Positions 44,640 to 55,630 are shown, counted from the stretch's first letter. The stretch: 64,000 nt of DNA from Tupaia tana (GCA_026018925.1 JAKSZU010000009.1:68126949-68190948); one strand, 5' to 3'. The notes: generated by a model not told the origin, from the letters alone. Numbers and translations: made by a program.

Positions 44640-45190
44640 CTGCGATAGTATCAAAACTTGTCCACAAATTCTTTGACACTCTTCTTACTAAGAGGCAGAG
44701 TTTGTGCTCACTTCTTTTAAATTCTTAAATTGGGGCCTGACTCATAAACCATTAGAATTCAGTGAAAATGATACTCCCTGAATCCTGAGTCTGTAAAGAT
44801 GATCCAGCTTTTGTCTTACTGGAAAACTCATACTTGGAGTTCTGTGCTATTATTGTGCTTGTTTTGTAGCCTCTACGTTGTGAGGAAGCATAGACCATTT
44901 GGAGAGGTCATATGTAGGTGCTCTAGTTCACAGCCCCAGCTGAGGTCCCAGCTGATAGTCAGCACCACCTGCTAGCAGCCTAAATAAGCTATCTTGGACA
45001 TCCAGCTCAGTCAAGCCCTGAGATGACTACAACTTCAATTGATATCTACCTCCTTGGAAAGATATGCCCCAAATGAGAAGTGCTTAGCCAAGCTCTCGCC
45101 AAATTCCTGACTCACAAAATCCTGGGAAATTTAAAATGGTTTGTATAAGCTGCTTAAGTTTTTCTGTAATTTGGTATGTAGCCATAATAA
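44640..45190 (+). mobile_element. MLT1-type MaLR solo LTR
   Basis: 'ttgtccacaaattctttgacactcttc', 'agtcagcaccacctgctagcagcctaaataagctatcttggacatccagctcagtcaagccc', 'cctgactcacaaaatcctgg' and 'gctgcttaagtttttctgtaatttggtatg' follow an MLT1 LTR from start to end. No internal region seen. Confidence 0.8.
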
Positions 45191-45301
45191 CCAGAAAAAA
45201 GATGAAAAAAAATCAACTGATAGGAGGTATATTTTTCTGTCTTCCAGTGCAGCTCTTTCCAGGGCTATGTAAACAGAACAAGTGAAAGAGAAGGAAGGTG
45301 A

Positions 45302-45340
45302 CTTGAAAAATAAAGAGATCTTGAAAAATAAAGAGATCTT
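45302..45340. repeat. 18-bp tandem duplication
   Basis: CTTGAAAAATAAAGAGAT twice in perfect tandem, then CTT. Confidence 0.95.
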
Positions 45341-45583
45341 AAATTCCTCCTCCCCTATTTTCTGGATGAAGTATCTCTGTAGAAGGAGGGTCCATACCTC
45401 AGCAAAAGAGTGCTCCAGAATGTGGAGCTCACTGGCATTAAATGATGGAAATTCTGCATATCACTAATTTGCTTATGCCTTTAGTAATCTAAACCTGTGG
45501 TACTATTGAGTGTTTATTATGTGTTTAATGTTCTCATTGGCACTTTGGGAAATATAAAGGAAGAATATAAGAGATGTCCTTTT

Positions 45584-45829
45584 CTGGTGCCAGTGGATGG
45601 GGTGGGGGTGAAGGCGTTGAACTCCCACATGGTTGACCACAGTTTGAGTCCTGGACCTGGTGGCTTGGACGTCACACCATATGCATGCATGCCCAAAATC
45701 CCAAGAGGAGAACAGAGGAGAAGGGGTTGCAGTGTAGCCATCCCCACTGGGTGGTGATTTCTCACTTTCCTTCTCCTTATCTCTCTCTGTCTCTCTTTGG
45801 TGAGTATATACACACTATGGCAAAAAACT
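45584..45829 (+). mobile_element. SINE family A, older
   Basis: GTGCCAGTGGATGGGGTGGG head, CCCAAGAGGAGAACAGAGG body, ACTATGGCAAAAAAC end. Confidence 0.88.
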
Positions 45830-45949
45830 AATACTTGAGTGAAAAACATTCCAGATACAAGTAATAAAAAATGTTAAGTGTCTAAGGTAGAAACAACTTG
45901 TTTTTTTGCAGGCACAGAAGGAACAACAACAAATCAATGTATGCAAAAG

Positions 45950-46200
45950 GAAGGGGAAGGAAATGAAGTAGGAGAGAGAGCAAGGGGTCAGATTATGTAG
46001 GCCATTATAGAAATTTCAAATTTTCCCTGAATGATATGTGAGGCCATTGGGGAATATTAAGCAGGGGAGGAAAGCAATATAATTTACACTTCCTAATGGT
46101 TACTGCATGCTGTGTGGAGAATACTTTATATTGGTGTGACAGTGGAACTGGGAGCTAGTTAGGATGCTATTGGCTATTGTAGTAGACCAGACTTAAGAAG
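45950..46200 (+). mobile_element. L2 internal remnant
   Basis: 'gggtcagattatgtaggccattatag ... aagcaggggaggaaagcaatataattt ... gctgtgtggagaatac ... ctagttaggatgctattggctattgtagtagacca' is the L2 pattern. Confidence 0.8.
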
Positions 46201-47185
46201 ATGTTACATTGCTTGCATAAACGAACAAATAAATAACTGAACAAATTAATAAGTGAAGAAGGAGTGGACAAATGAATGAATGAACAAATGAGAGGGGGGA
46301 AAAAAGCGAAGAAGGAAGGAAGAAAAGAAAATGAGGCACAGAACTGATGAGTCTATCAGTGGATAACAAGGAGTGTTTTCCATGATATGCAGTCCCTTTT
46401 GACTTGTTCGTTACTCTTAGTGACTCATAACAGGCGAAAATCTCAATTTCCTTCAGCCATGGCTTTAGTTCCTGCTTTAGTAAAACACTGACTATAACTG
46501 GCCTATTGGAATACAAATAGTTTTATGCACCTTATTTTGTAATTCACTGGCATTTTCTCTAAACAATTCTCTTTTAAACAGTGTATTTGTCATTCTTCCA
46601 TAGTATGAAGCAATCCTAACATCACTCTGTTGATCAAAAGAGAAAATAATGTCACTTTAAAGCTTACTTGTTCAAAATTACCTGAGGAAAGTGTATTCAA
46701 TTTTTTTTTTTTTAAAGAAAGAGCTTTAACACCCCATCTTGATGTGTAGTTCTTTTTGACTTTTTTCACCATCTGGGTACAAAATCAAACTTTTTTACAT
46801 AGATTCAGGAATGACTTTAGGCATTCTCTAGTTTTAATATAATAAAAAATCTGCATAGAAAACCTGAATTTAGTTTTAGCCAAAAGGGGACATATAGTGA
46901 AATGTAATATTTGCCTGTTTTACAGTGTTCAATAGAGTTGGCATAGACTTCACTGTCAAAGGCAATTGTTTTTGGTTCATCGACCAAAAAGAAACATGCT
47001 ACCATTTGTGCTGCTGCCATGTCCAATGTCTCTAAAGTACAGTTCATTTGGCAGGACACCTTCTGAAAGCAGCATGTTGGCCTGAAGAACCTAAGCATGC
47101 CGTGGAACACAAGGGGGCTATCTCCTTCTCAGGCTCTTATGCAGATAAATTAGTAACTATTACGCTTTCATTAAGCCAAGAACAA

Positions 47186-47190
<5 letters not shown>
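46201..47190. other. No gene recognised
   Basis: Contains a degenerate (GAAT)n near 46272-46290; otherwise unremarkable. Confidence 0.5.
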
Positions 47191-47232
<42 letters not shown>

Positions 47233-47275
47233 CATATACATATATGTATATATGTATATGTATATATATGTGTAT
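47191..47275. repeat. (CA)n(TA)n microsatellite
   Basis: About 17 CA units followed by TA-rich alternating sequence. Confidence 0.95.
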
Positions 47276-47755
47276 AGCACCAAACTAAAGTCAGTTACTG
47301 TTTGACTTTTCTAAGGATTATTTTTTAAAAGAAAATATGGGAAGAACAAACCAAAATAAAGAAAATAGTTCTCTATAGAAACAAGGTAGAGAAGACAGTA
47401 AATAAAGTGCAGGAGAAAGAACTTCAAAAGAAAACATCTCTGACCATAGCTTTTAAAAGAGTTTTGTCGTTTGAACTATGTGTGTGTTTTATTTGATCAA
47501 AAATAGATTTACATCAAAAATAACGAACATCCTAAAGCTGAAAGGAAACGAAGATAAAGGATATATATCAAGTTGGTAAAATAATCATACAGAGAAAATA
47601 ATTACTTCAAATGGCTTTGAATGCAATACTCTAAGTATACATCCTTAGCAGGATATATTATAAAGTTAAAAAAGGAGAAGAAAAGAAGATGATGACTAAA
47701 ATGTTTTACATTTCATTCACTATTTTTATTTTTAGTATTATAGATATGGTCAGTT
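47276..47755. other. No gene or repeat recognised
   Basis: AT-rich spacer. Confidence 0.5.
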
Positions 47756-48350
47756 TGAAACTATTTTAGGTGTGGTGTAGTAAAAAGAAATAAGGAAATG
47801 TGGTATTTGTAAAGTGTCCATAAATACTTTGCTACACCTCTCTCCAAGAAATGGAGCTAAATTCTCTTCTCCAAGAGTGTAAGCTGGATTTAGTGACTTG
47901 CTTCTAATGAGCAGAGTGTGGCAAAACTTATTACATCTCACTTCTGGCACTAGGCCTTAACAGACATTGCGGTTTCCTCACCATTCTCTCTCTTGGACCA
48001 CTCTCTATGGGGAAGTCAGCTAACATATCATGAAGACACATAGGGATGATTATGAAGAGGTCAACTTGACAAGAAATTGAGGTGATATGCAGACAACCAG
48101 TGAAGAACTGAGATCTCAGCCAAAAGTTCTGTGAGACAGCCGTCTTGGAGATACATATGTTAGCTCCGCTCAAGGCTTCAGATGACTGCAGCCCTGGCCA
48201 ATAATTTGACTAATACTTCCTAAGAGACTGTAAGCCATGCACAGCTGGCTAAGCTGGTATCAAATATCTGACCCAGAGAAGATGTGTGAGTTAAGTGTTG
48301 TTTAAAGCTGCTAAGTTTTGATGTAATTCCATATGCAACATAAATATACT
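47756..48350 (+). mobile_element. MLT1-type MaLR solo LTR
   Basis: 'gtaagctggatttagtgacttgcttctaatgagcagagtg', 'cttggaccactctctatggggaagtcagc', 'caggcttcagatgactgcagccctggcc'-like text and 'gctgctaagttttgatgtaattccatatgcaacat' fit an MLT1 LTR in sense orientation. Confidence 0.8.
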
Positions 48351-48371
48351 AAATAAGTCAAATATATATTT

Positions 48372-48600
48372 AAGCTTTGCTGTGGTGACTCAAGCAGGAA
48401 AGCACTGCTGTGCAGTGGTTAAGGAATCATAGGAGGCCCATGTTTAGTCACCAGCCCATCTTAAACAGGCTGGGTATGATAGTGTGCATTAGTAGTCCTG
48501 GCTGACTAGTAGGCTAATACAGGAGAATTGCAACGTGGCAAGGACCTGTCAAAAATATCTCCCACCTCTTTCTCTCCCTACTGTTATCTGTCTCATTAAC
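48372..48600 (+). mobile_element. Possible old SINE relic
   Basis: 'gcagtggttaaggaatcataggaggcccatgtttagtcaccag' could be a decayed tRNA-type head followed by a CT-rich part. Too diverged to assign. Confidence 0.3.
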
Positions 48601-48620
48601 TACATGTACACAAACACACC

Positions 48621-49014
48621 AGGGGGTTTCAAAAAGTTAATGAAAATGCATATTATGAAAAAGCTTTGCATGGATATTGAATTCTTTTGCAACAAAATAG
48701 ACTCGTACTTTTTTTTTGAGAGAGAGACATTTTTGCTGTAGGGTGTGTGTGCTCTCCAGAGAGACAGAGAGACAGAAAGCAAGAAATCAAACCCCAGAAG
48801 AGATGGCTACACTGCAATACCTTCTCCTCATTCTCCTCTTGGAATTTTGGGCATGCAAGTACATGTGCCCAATGTGAGTTTTAAGCTGCCGGGTACGGGA
48901 CTTGAACTGCGGTCAACTACATGGGAGTTCAGCAACATGACCATTATATCATCTGCTGGTCCCATAAACTCATGCTTTAATTCAATTGCTTCACAAACTT
49001 TTTAAAAGCCCCCT
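48621..49014. mobile_element. MITE-like DNA element, second copy, split by SINE
   Basis: AGGGGGTTTCAAAAAGTTAATG at the left and CACAAACTTTTTAAAAGCCCCCT at the right form inverted ends. Interior GCATATTATGAAAAAGCTTTGCATGG matches the interior of the 11181 element. Confidence 0.75.
48712..48963 (-). mobile_element. SINE family A in MITE
   Basis: Minus copy: TTTTTGCTGTAGGGTGTGTG, GA block, head ending CATCTGCTGGTCCC. TSD ATAGACTCGTACTTT / ATAAACTCATGCTTT. Confidence 0.92.
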
Positions 49015-49107
49015 CATGTGTGTATATACATATACACTTAGATATGCGAAGAGATGCTGTGATTTGAATGTTTGTGACCGCTCCAAAATTCATATGAAAA
49101 CTTTCTT

Positions 49108-49330
49108 AAAATTTTATTTTAAAATTTTATTTCTTGAGAGAGAGACTCAGAGGCACCCTTGACGAGGTCTCATCATGTTGCAGTTCTCTTCCAACCCACC
49201 CAATAACCATCCAACCACTTAGAACTATGTATAGGCACTTATGTGTGCCCAGTGCTGTTTCAATCTAACCCAGAATCTGAACTGCTGCCTTTCATGAGAC
49301 TCCAGCATTACCAACTGTGCCACTGAAGTT
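49108..49330 (-). mobile_element. Old SINE in the MaLR 5' LTR
   Basis: Splits the LTR between AAAATTCATATGAAAAC and the GTTGAAATTTAATCCCC block. Minus orientation: TTTCTTGAGAGAGAGACTCAG, TATGTGTGCCCAGTGCTG, head end GCATTACCAACTGTGCCAC. Probably family B, not certain. Confidence 0.55.
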
Positions 49331-49588
49331 GAGTCATTGTTGAAATTTAATCCCCAGTGCAAAAGTTTAAGAGGTAGAACCTCTAGGAGGTAATTAGGTC
49401 ATGCAGACTTCTTCAAGAATGGGATTATGGCTTTTATGAAAGAGGCTTCTATTTCTTCTGCAATGTGAAGACACACCATCTGCCTCCTCTGGAGGATGCA
49501 ACAATAAAGCCCAACCTTGGAAGCAGAGACCAGGTCCTTACCAAACACCATAACTTCCAGCAATTTAATCTTTGACTTCCTAGCTTAC

Positions 49589-49640
49589 AACAAAACAAAA
49601 CAAAACAAAACAAAAACAAACAAACAAACAAACAAAAACC
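49589..49640. repeat. (CAAAA)n/(CAAA)n microsatellite
   Basis: Replaces the usual 'ctgtgagaaataaa' part of the 5' LTR, so it has grown inside it. Confidence 0.9.
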
Positions 49641-49992
49641 TTGCTCAGGCTCAGATATTTTGTTGTAGTGGCACAAAAGAACTAAGACAGTAATTGGCCC
49701 CAGAGCTGGGGGGACTGCTATAGCAAATACCTGAAAATGTGGAAGTGGCTTTGGAACTGGGTGATGGGTAGAGGCTGGAGCATATATGAAGTGTAAGCTA
49801 GAAAAGGCCTACATTGCCAAGAATGGTACATTAACAGCAATTCTGGTGAAGATCAGAAGACAAAGAAAACTATGGAGAGAGCCTCAGTGTTCTTAGAGAT
49901 TATTTATGTGGTTGTGATCAGAATGCTGGTAGAAATACAGACAGTAAAGGCCATTGAAGTCAGGTTTTAGATGAAAATAAAAAAATATCTGT

Positions 49993-49993
49993 T

Positions 49994-50029
<36 letters not shown>

Positions 50030-50253
50030 GCTATTGGGCGCATGTGCTTGCCAGAGAAACAGAAAGTGAGAAATCACCCCGCACCCCCACCCCCCAGTGG
50101 CAATGGCCATGCCACAATCCCTTGTCCTTTTTCCTCTTGGGATTTTGGGCACATGCACCCAGTGTGAGTCTCAAGCCGCCATGTCCAGGACTCGAATTGC
50201 AGTTGAGCACATGGGAGTTCAGCATCTTAATCACTATGCCACTTGCTGGTCCC
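49993..50253 (-). mobile_element. SINE family A in MaLR internal region
   Basis: Minus copy: (GA)n 49997-50024, TTTTTGCTATTGGGCGCATG, CCACCCCCCAGTGGCAATGG, head ending CTTGCTGGTCCC. Confidence 0.92.
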
Positions 50254-51200
50254 AAAGAATATTTTATTGGAAACTGAAGGAAATGTCATCCTTGATAGAA
50301 AGTTGCAAAGAACTTGGCTGAAATGTGTTAATGTCCTAGTACTCTCTGGAAGGCAGAATTTAAGAGAGATGAAGTAAAAGAAATCTCTAATCAAAATGTT
50401 CAGGATACCCCATGGTCTTTCTTACATGCTTGAACAGAACTTAAGAATTTGGAGAATTCTCAGCCTGGTCATGTAAAGAACACTTGATAAAGGAGATTAG
50501 TGTGAATAAAGGGGAGCCAGACACTATTTATAAAGACAATGGAAGAATGACTCAAAAAGCGTTTTGGAGATGTTTCTGTTCCCTTCACAGATCCAGAGTG
50601 CCAGGGTCTTGAAGGCTACAACAGTTTCATGGAAGGAACTCAGGACAACTAAAAGACCTTGGAGCTCACTGCCCGGTACTGCCTCAAGTCTCTTCTCCCT
50701 GTACTATGTTGTGGTATTCCTTAGCTGCCTCAGTTGTGGCTCAGATGGTTCTAGGTCTATCTCAGGCTGCCACGCAGAAGGCACAGGCCATAAACCATGG
50801 TGGCTTCCAAGTGTGTTAGCTCTGTAGGTGTGCAGAGTGCAAAAAAAGTGGAAGCGTGGCTATTTCTACTTAGAATTCAAGGATACCTTGAAAGCCCTGG
50901 GACCCAGGCTGAGAACTAATGCAAAGGACAGGCTATGACAGAGTGTCCCCATTAGGGCAATGCTAAGTGGAGCCATGGGGTAGGGACATCTCCAAGAGCA
51001 CAGAATTACAGAACCGTCACTACAAAACTTGAGCCTGGGAGGGTTGTAGGAACTGAACTCCACCCAATGAGAGTAGCAGCATCGGCCATGCTTGTCAAAG
51101 CTATGTAGAGCAGAGTCCCCTGTAGCTTTGGAAACCCAACCACCAACCCAGTGTGTCTAAAAGTTGGGACATGGAGTCAAAGATTACTTTCAAGGCTCAA

Positions 51201-51426
51201 AAAAAATTTTTTTAGAGATTTTTGCTATAGGGTGCATATGATTGCTGGAGAGACAGAGACAGAAGGCAAGAAATCCCCCCCCCCCCACTTCCATTCTCCT
51301 CTCTGGATTTTGGGCACCCACACACATGCACCTAGTGTGAGTTTTAAGTTGCCAGGTTCGGGACTCAAACCGCAGTTTACTATCTGGGAGTCCAGTGATA
51401 TAACCATTATGCCACTTGCTGGTCCC
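51201..51426 (-). mobile_element. SINE family A with C-run and body deletion
   Basis: Minus copy: GATTTTTGCTATAGGGTGCATATG, 12-nt C run at 51275-51286 that joins directly to ACTTCCATTCTCC, so GGGGGATGGCCACGCCGCAA is missing. Head ending CTTGCTGGTCCC. TSD CAAGGCTCAA / CAAAGCTAAA. Confidence 0.9.
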
Positions 51427-51689
51427 CAAAGCTAAACATTTAACACTGTTTGCTTTGCTGGGTTTTGGACCTCCTGGGGATTGTAATCCCTTTCTTCTTT
51501 TCTCTTGCTCCCTTTGGGAATGGAAATGTCTGTTCTGTGCTTGTCTCACCATTGTATCAAATCTGCTGATGCCTAGAACTTGGACTTCTCAGCCTCCAGA
51601 ACTATGAGAAATAAATTTCTGTGGTATATACATTACCCAGTCTTAATTATTTTGTTATAGCAGCACAAATGAACTAAGAGGCCATATAC

Positions 51690-53040
51690 AGTAACTAAAT
51701 TAAGACAAATGCCTATAATATTTAATTTGAATTGGAAATGGCAACTTGAACTTTTAAATGTTTAAATTAACTGAAAAACTTACTAACAATGATCAAGAAA
51801 TGATAGTCCACTAGCAGTACACTCACCTAGCAGCTAGCGTATTTATTAGTTTCTAAATAGCATTCGTCAGGTAAATGTAAGAGACTTGGACTAATGGATA
51901 ATTCCAGAACCTAAAACATCTCATGACGCTATAAACAAGAAAGTGCCCACAGACTAAAGGGATCGCGTTAAAGGACAAAGGAGCTACCCTGAAAGGAGTC
52001 CATTGGGCCACATTTGGGAAAATATGAGCATCATTAAGACTAATTACCATAACTGACTTTAAAACATCAACTAGAAATCCTTAATTCTGTAATAATATTC
52101 AGAGACACAGAGTAAGAATCTTGTCACTATTGATGGTAATTCATTACTCTACAATCAGGAAAAGGAAAATAATTATACTCTATCTTTTAAAAGTTTCTTT
52201 AAAAAAAACAAGTTTACAAGTTATGTATTTCTTTATAAGAGAGAAAGAGAAAGAAAGAGAGACATCTCCAGTAAGGCCCTTGCACTGTGATTTATCCCTT
52301 GCTTCAGCTAGCCAGGATCATAGGCCTCATGTGTGGGCACCCAATGTGTATAAGGAAACACTGGGATGAGAACCTAGGACCTTTCCATGTGGCTTCACCA
52401 TCCCAGAATGAAATGCAGCACACTTGAATAAAAAGGTTCTTTCCTCCTGTAATGTCCCTCCAGCACCCTCTATTGACACTGTTTAAAATTATAGTGACTG
52501 TGAAAAAAAAAAAAAAAAGTCTAGTCCATTATCTCAGAGCAGACAGTAAAGATGAATTTGGACCTGAGAGTGAACATACTGATAACCAGCACATAGACAA
52601 TTTCAGAATGACGAACATTCTACAGTACAACTGGCCTGATCTTTTCAACCTGTCACTGTCAAGAATAATAACAATAAGCTAGATAGGAGGAGAATCTAAA
52701 TTAAAAAGAGAATAAAATGACATAGCAACCAAATTCATTTATAAAGGTACATTGGATCTTGGCTTAAAAAACAGAATTATAGAAGACATTTTAAGGTCGG
52801 GGAAAAGTGAGCATGGCCTGGGCATTAACTAATGTCAGTATCATGAATTTGTTAATTTTTTATGTGTGATAGTGGTACTATAGATACTAAAATATGTCCT
52901 TATTCTTAGAAGGCTAATGCTAAGTTATTTAGGGTGGATTTGTCATAATGATTATAACTTAGTTTTAAATGATCCATCAAATTGTGAATATGGTGCATAT
53001 GTGTGTATTGAACACACAGAAAGATAAAGCAAATATTACA
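51690..53040 (+). mobile_element. Old L1 (ME/MC-like) 3' UTR remnant
   Basis: 'ctaatggataattccagaacctaaaacatctcatgac', 'acattctacagtacaactggcctgatcttttcaa', 'acattggatcttggctta' and 'gatagtggtactatagatactaaaatatgtccttattcttagaa' match old L1 3' UTR text in sense orientation. A family B SINE (52218-52425) interrupts it. Confidence 0.65.
52218..52425 (-). mobile_element. SINE family B
   Basis: Minus copy: TTTCTTTATAAGAGAGAAAG, TGCTTCAGCTAGCCAGGATCAT, GCACCCAATGTGTATAAGGAA, ending CATGTGGCTTCACC. Shares its middle with the 28195 copy. Confidence 0.7.
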
Positions 53041-53044
53041 AAAG

Positions 53045-53262
53045 CTGGGTCATATGGTAGCACAGTGGTGGACAAGTAGACTCACATGGGAACGTCTCAG
53101 GTTTATATCTCAGGACCTCCAGGAGTACTCTGGACACACGTTTACCCATGATTCTGGCTTGTTAAGGCTAGGGGTGGATGATGGCATGCAGGCCCTGTAG
53201 AAGTACTCTCTGTCTCTGTCTCTCTCAAGAAACAAATAAATAAACTTTCAATATATCCATAT
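53045..53262 (+). mobile_element. SINE family B
   Basis: GCTGGGTCATATGGTAGCACAG head, CAGGACCTCCAGGAGTACTC, CCATGATTCTGGCTTGTTAAGG, TGTCTCTGTCTCTCTC and AAACAAATAAATAAACTTT tail. Confidence 0.8.
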
Positions 53263-53286
53263 CTTAAAATATAAATCTTAGAGGTA

Positions 53287-53553
53287 GGGACCAACAGATG
53301 GCATAATGGTTACATCACTGGACTCCTATGTAGGTGACCGTGGTTCAAGTCCCAGACCCAGTGGCTTAAACTCACATGGGGCTGGTGTGCATACATGCCC
53401 AAAATCCTGTGAGGAGAATGAAGGAGACAGGATTGTGGCATAGACATCACCCCTGCAGGGTGATTTTTTTCTTACTTTCTGTCTCTCTGGCAAGCACATG
53501 TGCCTTATAGCAAAAATCTCTCTCTAAAACAAAATGAAACAAAACAAAACATT
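53287..53553 (+). mobile_element. SINE family A, older
   Basis: GGGACCAACAGATGGCATAATGG head, CAAAATCCTGTGAGGAG body, CCTTATAGCAAAAATCTCTC end and (AAAAC)n tail. Head-to-tail with the family B SINE upstream. Confidence 0.9.
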
Positions 53554-54098
53554 TTGATGTATAATATACTTTTAGATTATATACATATATATAGATCTTA
53601 ACAAATATGGAAACTAGGTGGTAGATAAACACATGCTGCTTTATGATTTTTGCAAATTTTTGATGTGCTTGAAAATTTAAAAATATATAATGCTGGAAAA
53701 ATACCAGAGTACATAGTATTTTTAAATGAAATAAATTTGTAGCTGACCTTTTTGCAGAGTTAGCCCCTCACAAAAACCTCTCTAACCCCCTTCTCTAGGA
53801 ATAATCCTCAAATATGCATAACTGGGACCCTTCCCAAGCTGTTGATTTGGCATTTTGCATTAGGAAATACAGAGAGTGGGGCTCAGTCCATTCAGTCATA
53901 TTAGTGGAGCCCGCTGTCTCTCAAACAAGTCCAAGAACTCCTGCTGCTGGCTTTCCAGAGCTTCCCTGATTCTTATTTTTGAAAAGGCTTAGTCGATTAC
54001 CTTTACTTTATACTCCCTGAAATATCCCCTAAAATCATTCCATTAAATTCATTTTGATGTCTGCTAGACTATACAAAGTCCATTTCTATTATTTGCCA

Positions 54099-54099
<1 letters not shown>

Positions 54100-54137
<38 letters not shown>
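54100..54137. repeat. (CA)n microsatellite
   Basis: About 19 CA units. Confidence 0.95.
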
Positions 54138-54144
<7 letters not shown>

Positions 54145-54822
54145 CAAATAATACAGAACAATTGAATGGAATAAAGCAAAGTTTTCCTATCAGAGACAGA
54201 TAAATATCATAGCTAGAGAACGTATTTGTGATTTGCATGGCAGAAAATAATGATGTGCAAATTTATAAATGTGTGTCTATTTTCATTTACCCTTAGACTC
54301 CAAGAACATGTTTGAGTTCCCCTGTAATGCTCCATATGGTGCTGGCCAGTAAATTATAATACAATACTTATAAAGAAAAGCACAGGTCTCGTTCAAGCTT
54401 AAACAAAATCTTCAGACACACACAAAAAATCTTATCCTTCACATAAGATGAGAAAAGCCCCTGATTGGTGTACTTACTAATTATTTTTCTGCTACAGACA
54501 TCAGCTTCAGTTTAATCTTTAGCGATAACATATGTCTCTATTTACATTTTGATGTCCTCCCATCTGTGTGTATAGGTGTGACTGAAAAGACTAATGTTAG
54601 GCCAATAGTCCTTTGCAAACAGCACAAATACAAAGACTGTCCTTTGGAATCACGTCTGCGGCTATTTAAAGAGCCTGCTTTGCTTTTGCCTCCATGTCTG
54701 AAATTCTTGCTTGGCCCAAAACCCTTATTAACAAAAGGATATTCCAGTTTTTAAAGTCACACTCCAGACATAGTTCAGTAGTTCACCTATTTTCTAGCTG
54801 CATACTATGGTGCTTTGTTGCT

Positions 54823-54826
<4 letters not shown>

Positions 54827-54862
<36 letters not shown>
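54827..54862. repeat. Poly(T) tract, about 36 nt
   Basis: Uninterrupted T-run followed by AAGGACTTGGTGAGG and then (AAAT)n at 54887-54903. Confidence 0.95.
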
Positions 54863-54865
<3 letters not shown>

Positions 54866-54907
54866 GACTTGGTGAGGTTTCATAAAAATAAATAAATAAA
54901 TAAAACT

Positions 54908-55130
54908 TGGGAGACAAAGAGACCTAGGTTCAGATCTCAGTGTTACATTTCTCTGTATTGTGGGATCTTGGAAAATTTTGACTCACTCTGCCTTTGTGGT
55001 TTCCTTGCGTGTACAATAGGGAGAATAATCTCAGGGTTGCAGGGTTGCCATGAGGTTTAACACAGCGTGTATAAAGCACCTGACCCGCAGGTCCTACAGA
55101 GGTTGCTGTACATAAACGACCCTCCGTAGT
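54908..55130 (+). mobile_element. MIR
   Basis: 'gacctaggttcagatctcagtgttac ... gtgggatcttggaaaattttgactcactctgcctttgtggtttcctt ... caatagggagaataatctcagggttgcagggttgccatgaggtttaaca' follows MIR from its tRNA-like part through the core. Confidence 0.8.
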
Positions 55131-55329
55131 AGGAGTACCTTTTGACTTATTATCCAACCTCAACACACCCGAGGGATGTAACATAGTATCAAAGGTTCAA
55201 AGCAGCAGTGGTTAAGATTTGGATTGGACAGACTCTACTCCCTAGATAGAAGATTTATCACTGGTTTGAGGAATGCATAGTTTGAAAAAGACTCAGTGAT
55301 TCTGATATGTTCCTTTCCCTTCCTCCTTC

Positions 55330-55630
55330 CTCACAGTTTTGGAAAAGAGAGATAATAATTATTGCTAACATACACATAATTTTTCCTGAGCGTAAGAAGT
55401 TCTTTTAAGTTTATGAAATCATTTAATTCCCTCAACAACTCTACGAAGGAGATATATTAGGTCACTGGGAAAGTCATGATGTATTTTCTATGCAAAAATG
55501 CATCACGACTTTCCCGTTGACCCCAATACTTGGGTTATTTCCATGAGGGATGTAAGATTCAGAGAACAGGCACACAACTCGTAAAAGCTAGAGCCAGGAT
55601 TTGAACCTGGGTAGCCTGGACCTAGAAGCC
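55330..55630 (-). mobile_element. MIR, split by a mariner-like MITE
   Basis: 'atcatttaattccctcaacaactctacgaaggagatat', then after the MITE 'tgagggatgtaagattcagagaacaggcacacaactcgtaaaagctagagccaggatttgaacctgggtagcctgg': an antisense MIR. Confidence 0.85.
55456..55530. mobile_element. Mariner-like MITE in MIR
   Basis: TTAGGTCACTGGGAAAGTCATG at the left, CACGACTTTCCCGTTGACCC at the right, joined by TTTTCTATGCAAAAATGC. The halves are near-perfect inverted copies, so it can fold on itself. Sits in the MIR core. Confidence 0.88.

Larger units (their letters stand above)
49052..51682 (+). mobile_element. MST/THE1-like MaLR element: 5' LTR, internal region, partial 3' LTR
   Basis: 5' LTR 49052-49688: 'tgctgtgatttgaatgt ... 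aaaattcatatga' start, 'aggaggtaattaggtcatg', 'gggattatggcttttat', 'actaagaca' end. Internal part 49690-51547 begins with a 'ctgaaaatgtggaagtggctttggaactgggt' block, as in MaLR internal sequence. Partial 3' LTR 51548-51682 ('cttctcagcctccagaactatgagaaataaatttctg ... gaactaagag'). No gag or pol frame; such elements are non-autonomous. Three SINEs are inserted. Confidence 0.85.
53554..54907. other. No SINE or gene; possible conserved part at 54460-54770
   Basis: Contains (CA)n at 54100-54137 and a T-run at 54827-54862. 54460-54770 is evenly composed, repeat-free and has motif-like words (TTTGCAAACAG, CTATTTAAAG), which is compatible with a regulatory element but not proof of one. Confidence 0.4.

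Noticed and set aside
49690..51547. Retroviral gag or pol genes in the MaLR internal region
   Set aside because: No frame of useful length or motif is present. MaLR internal regions of this type are non-coding or degenerate.
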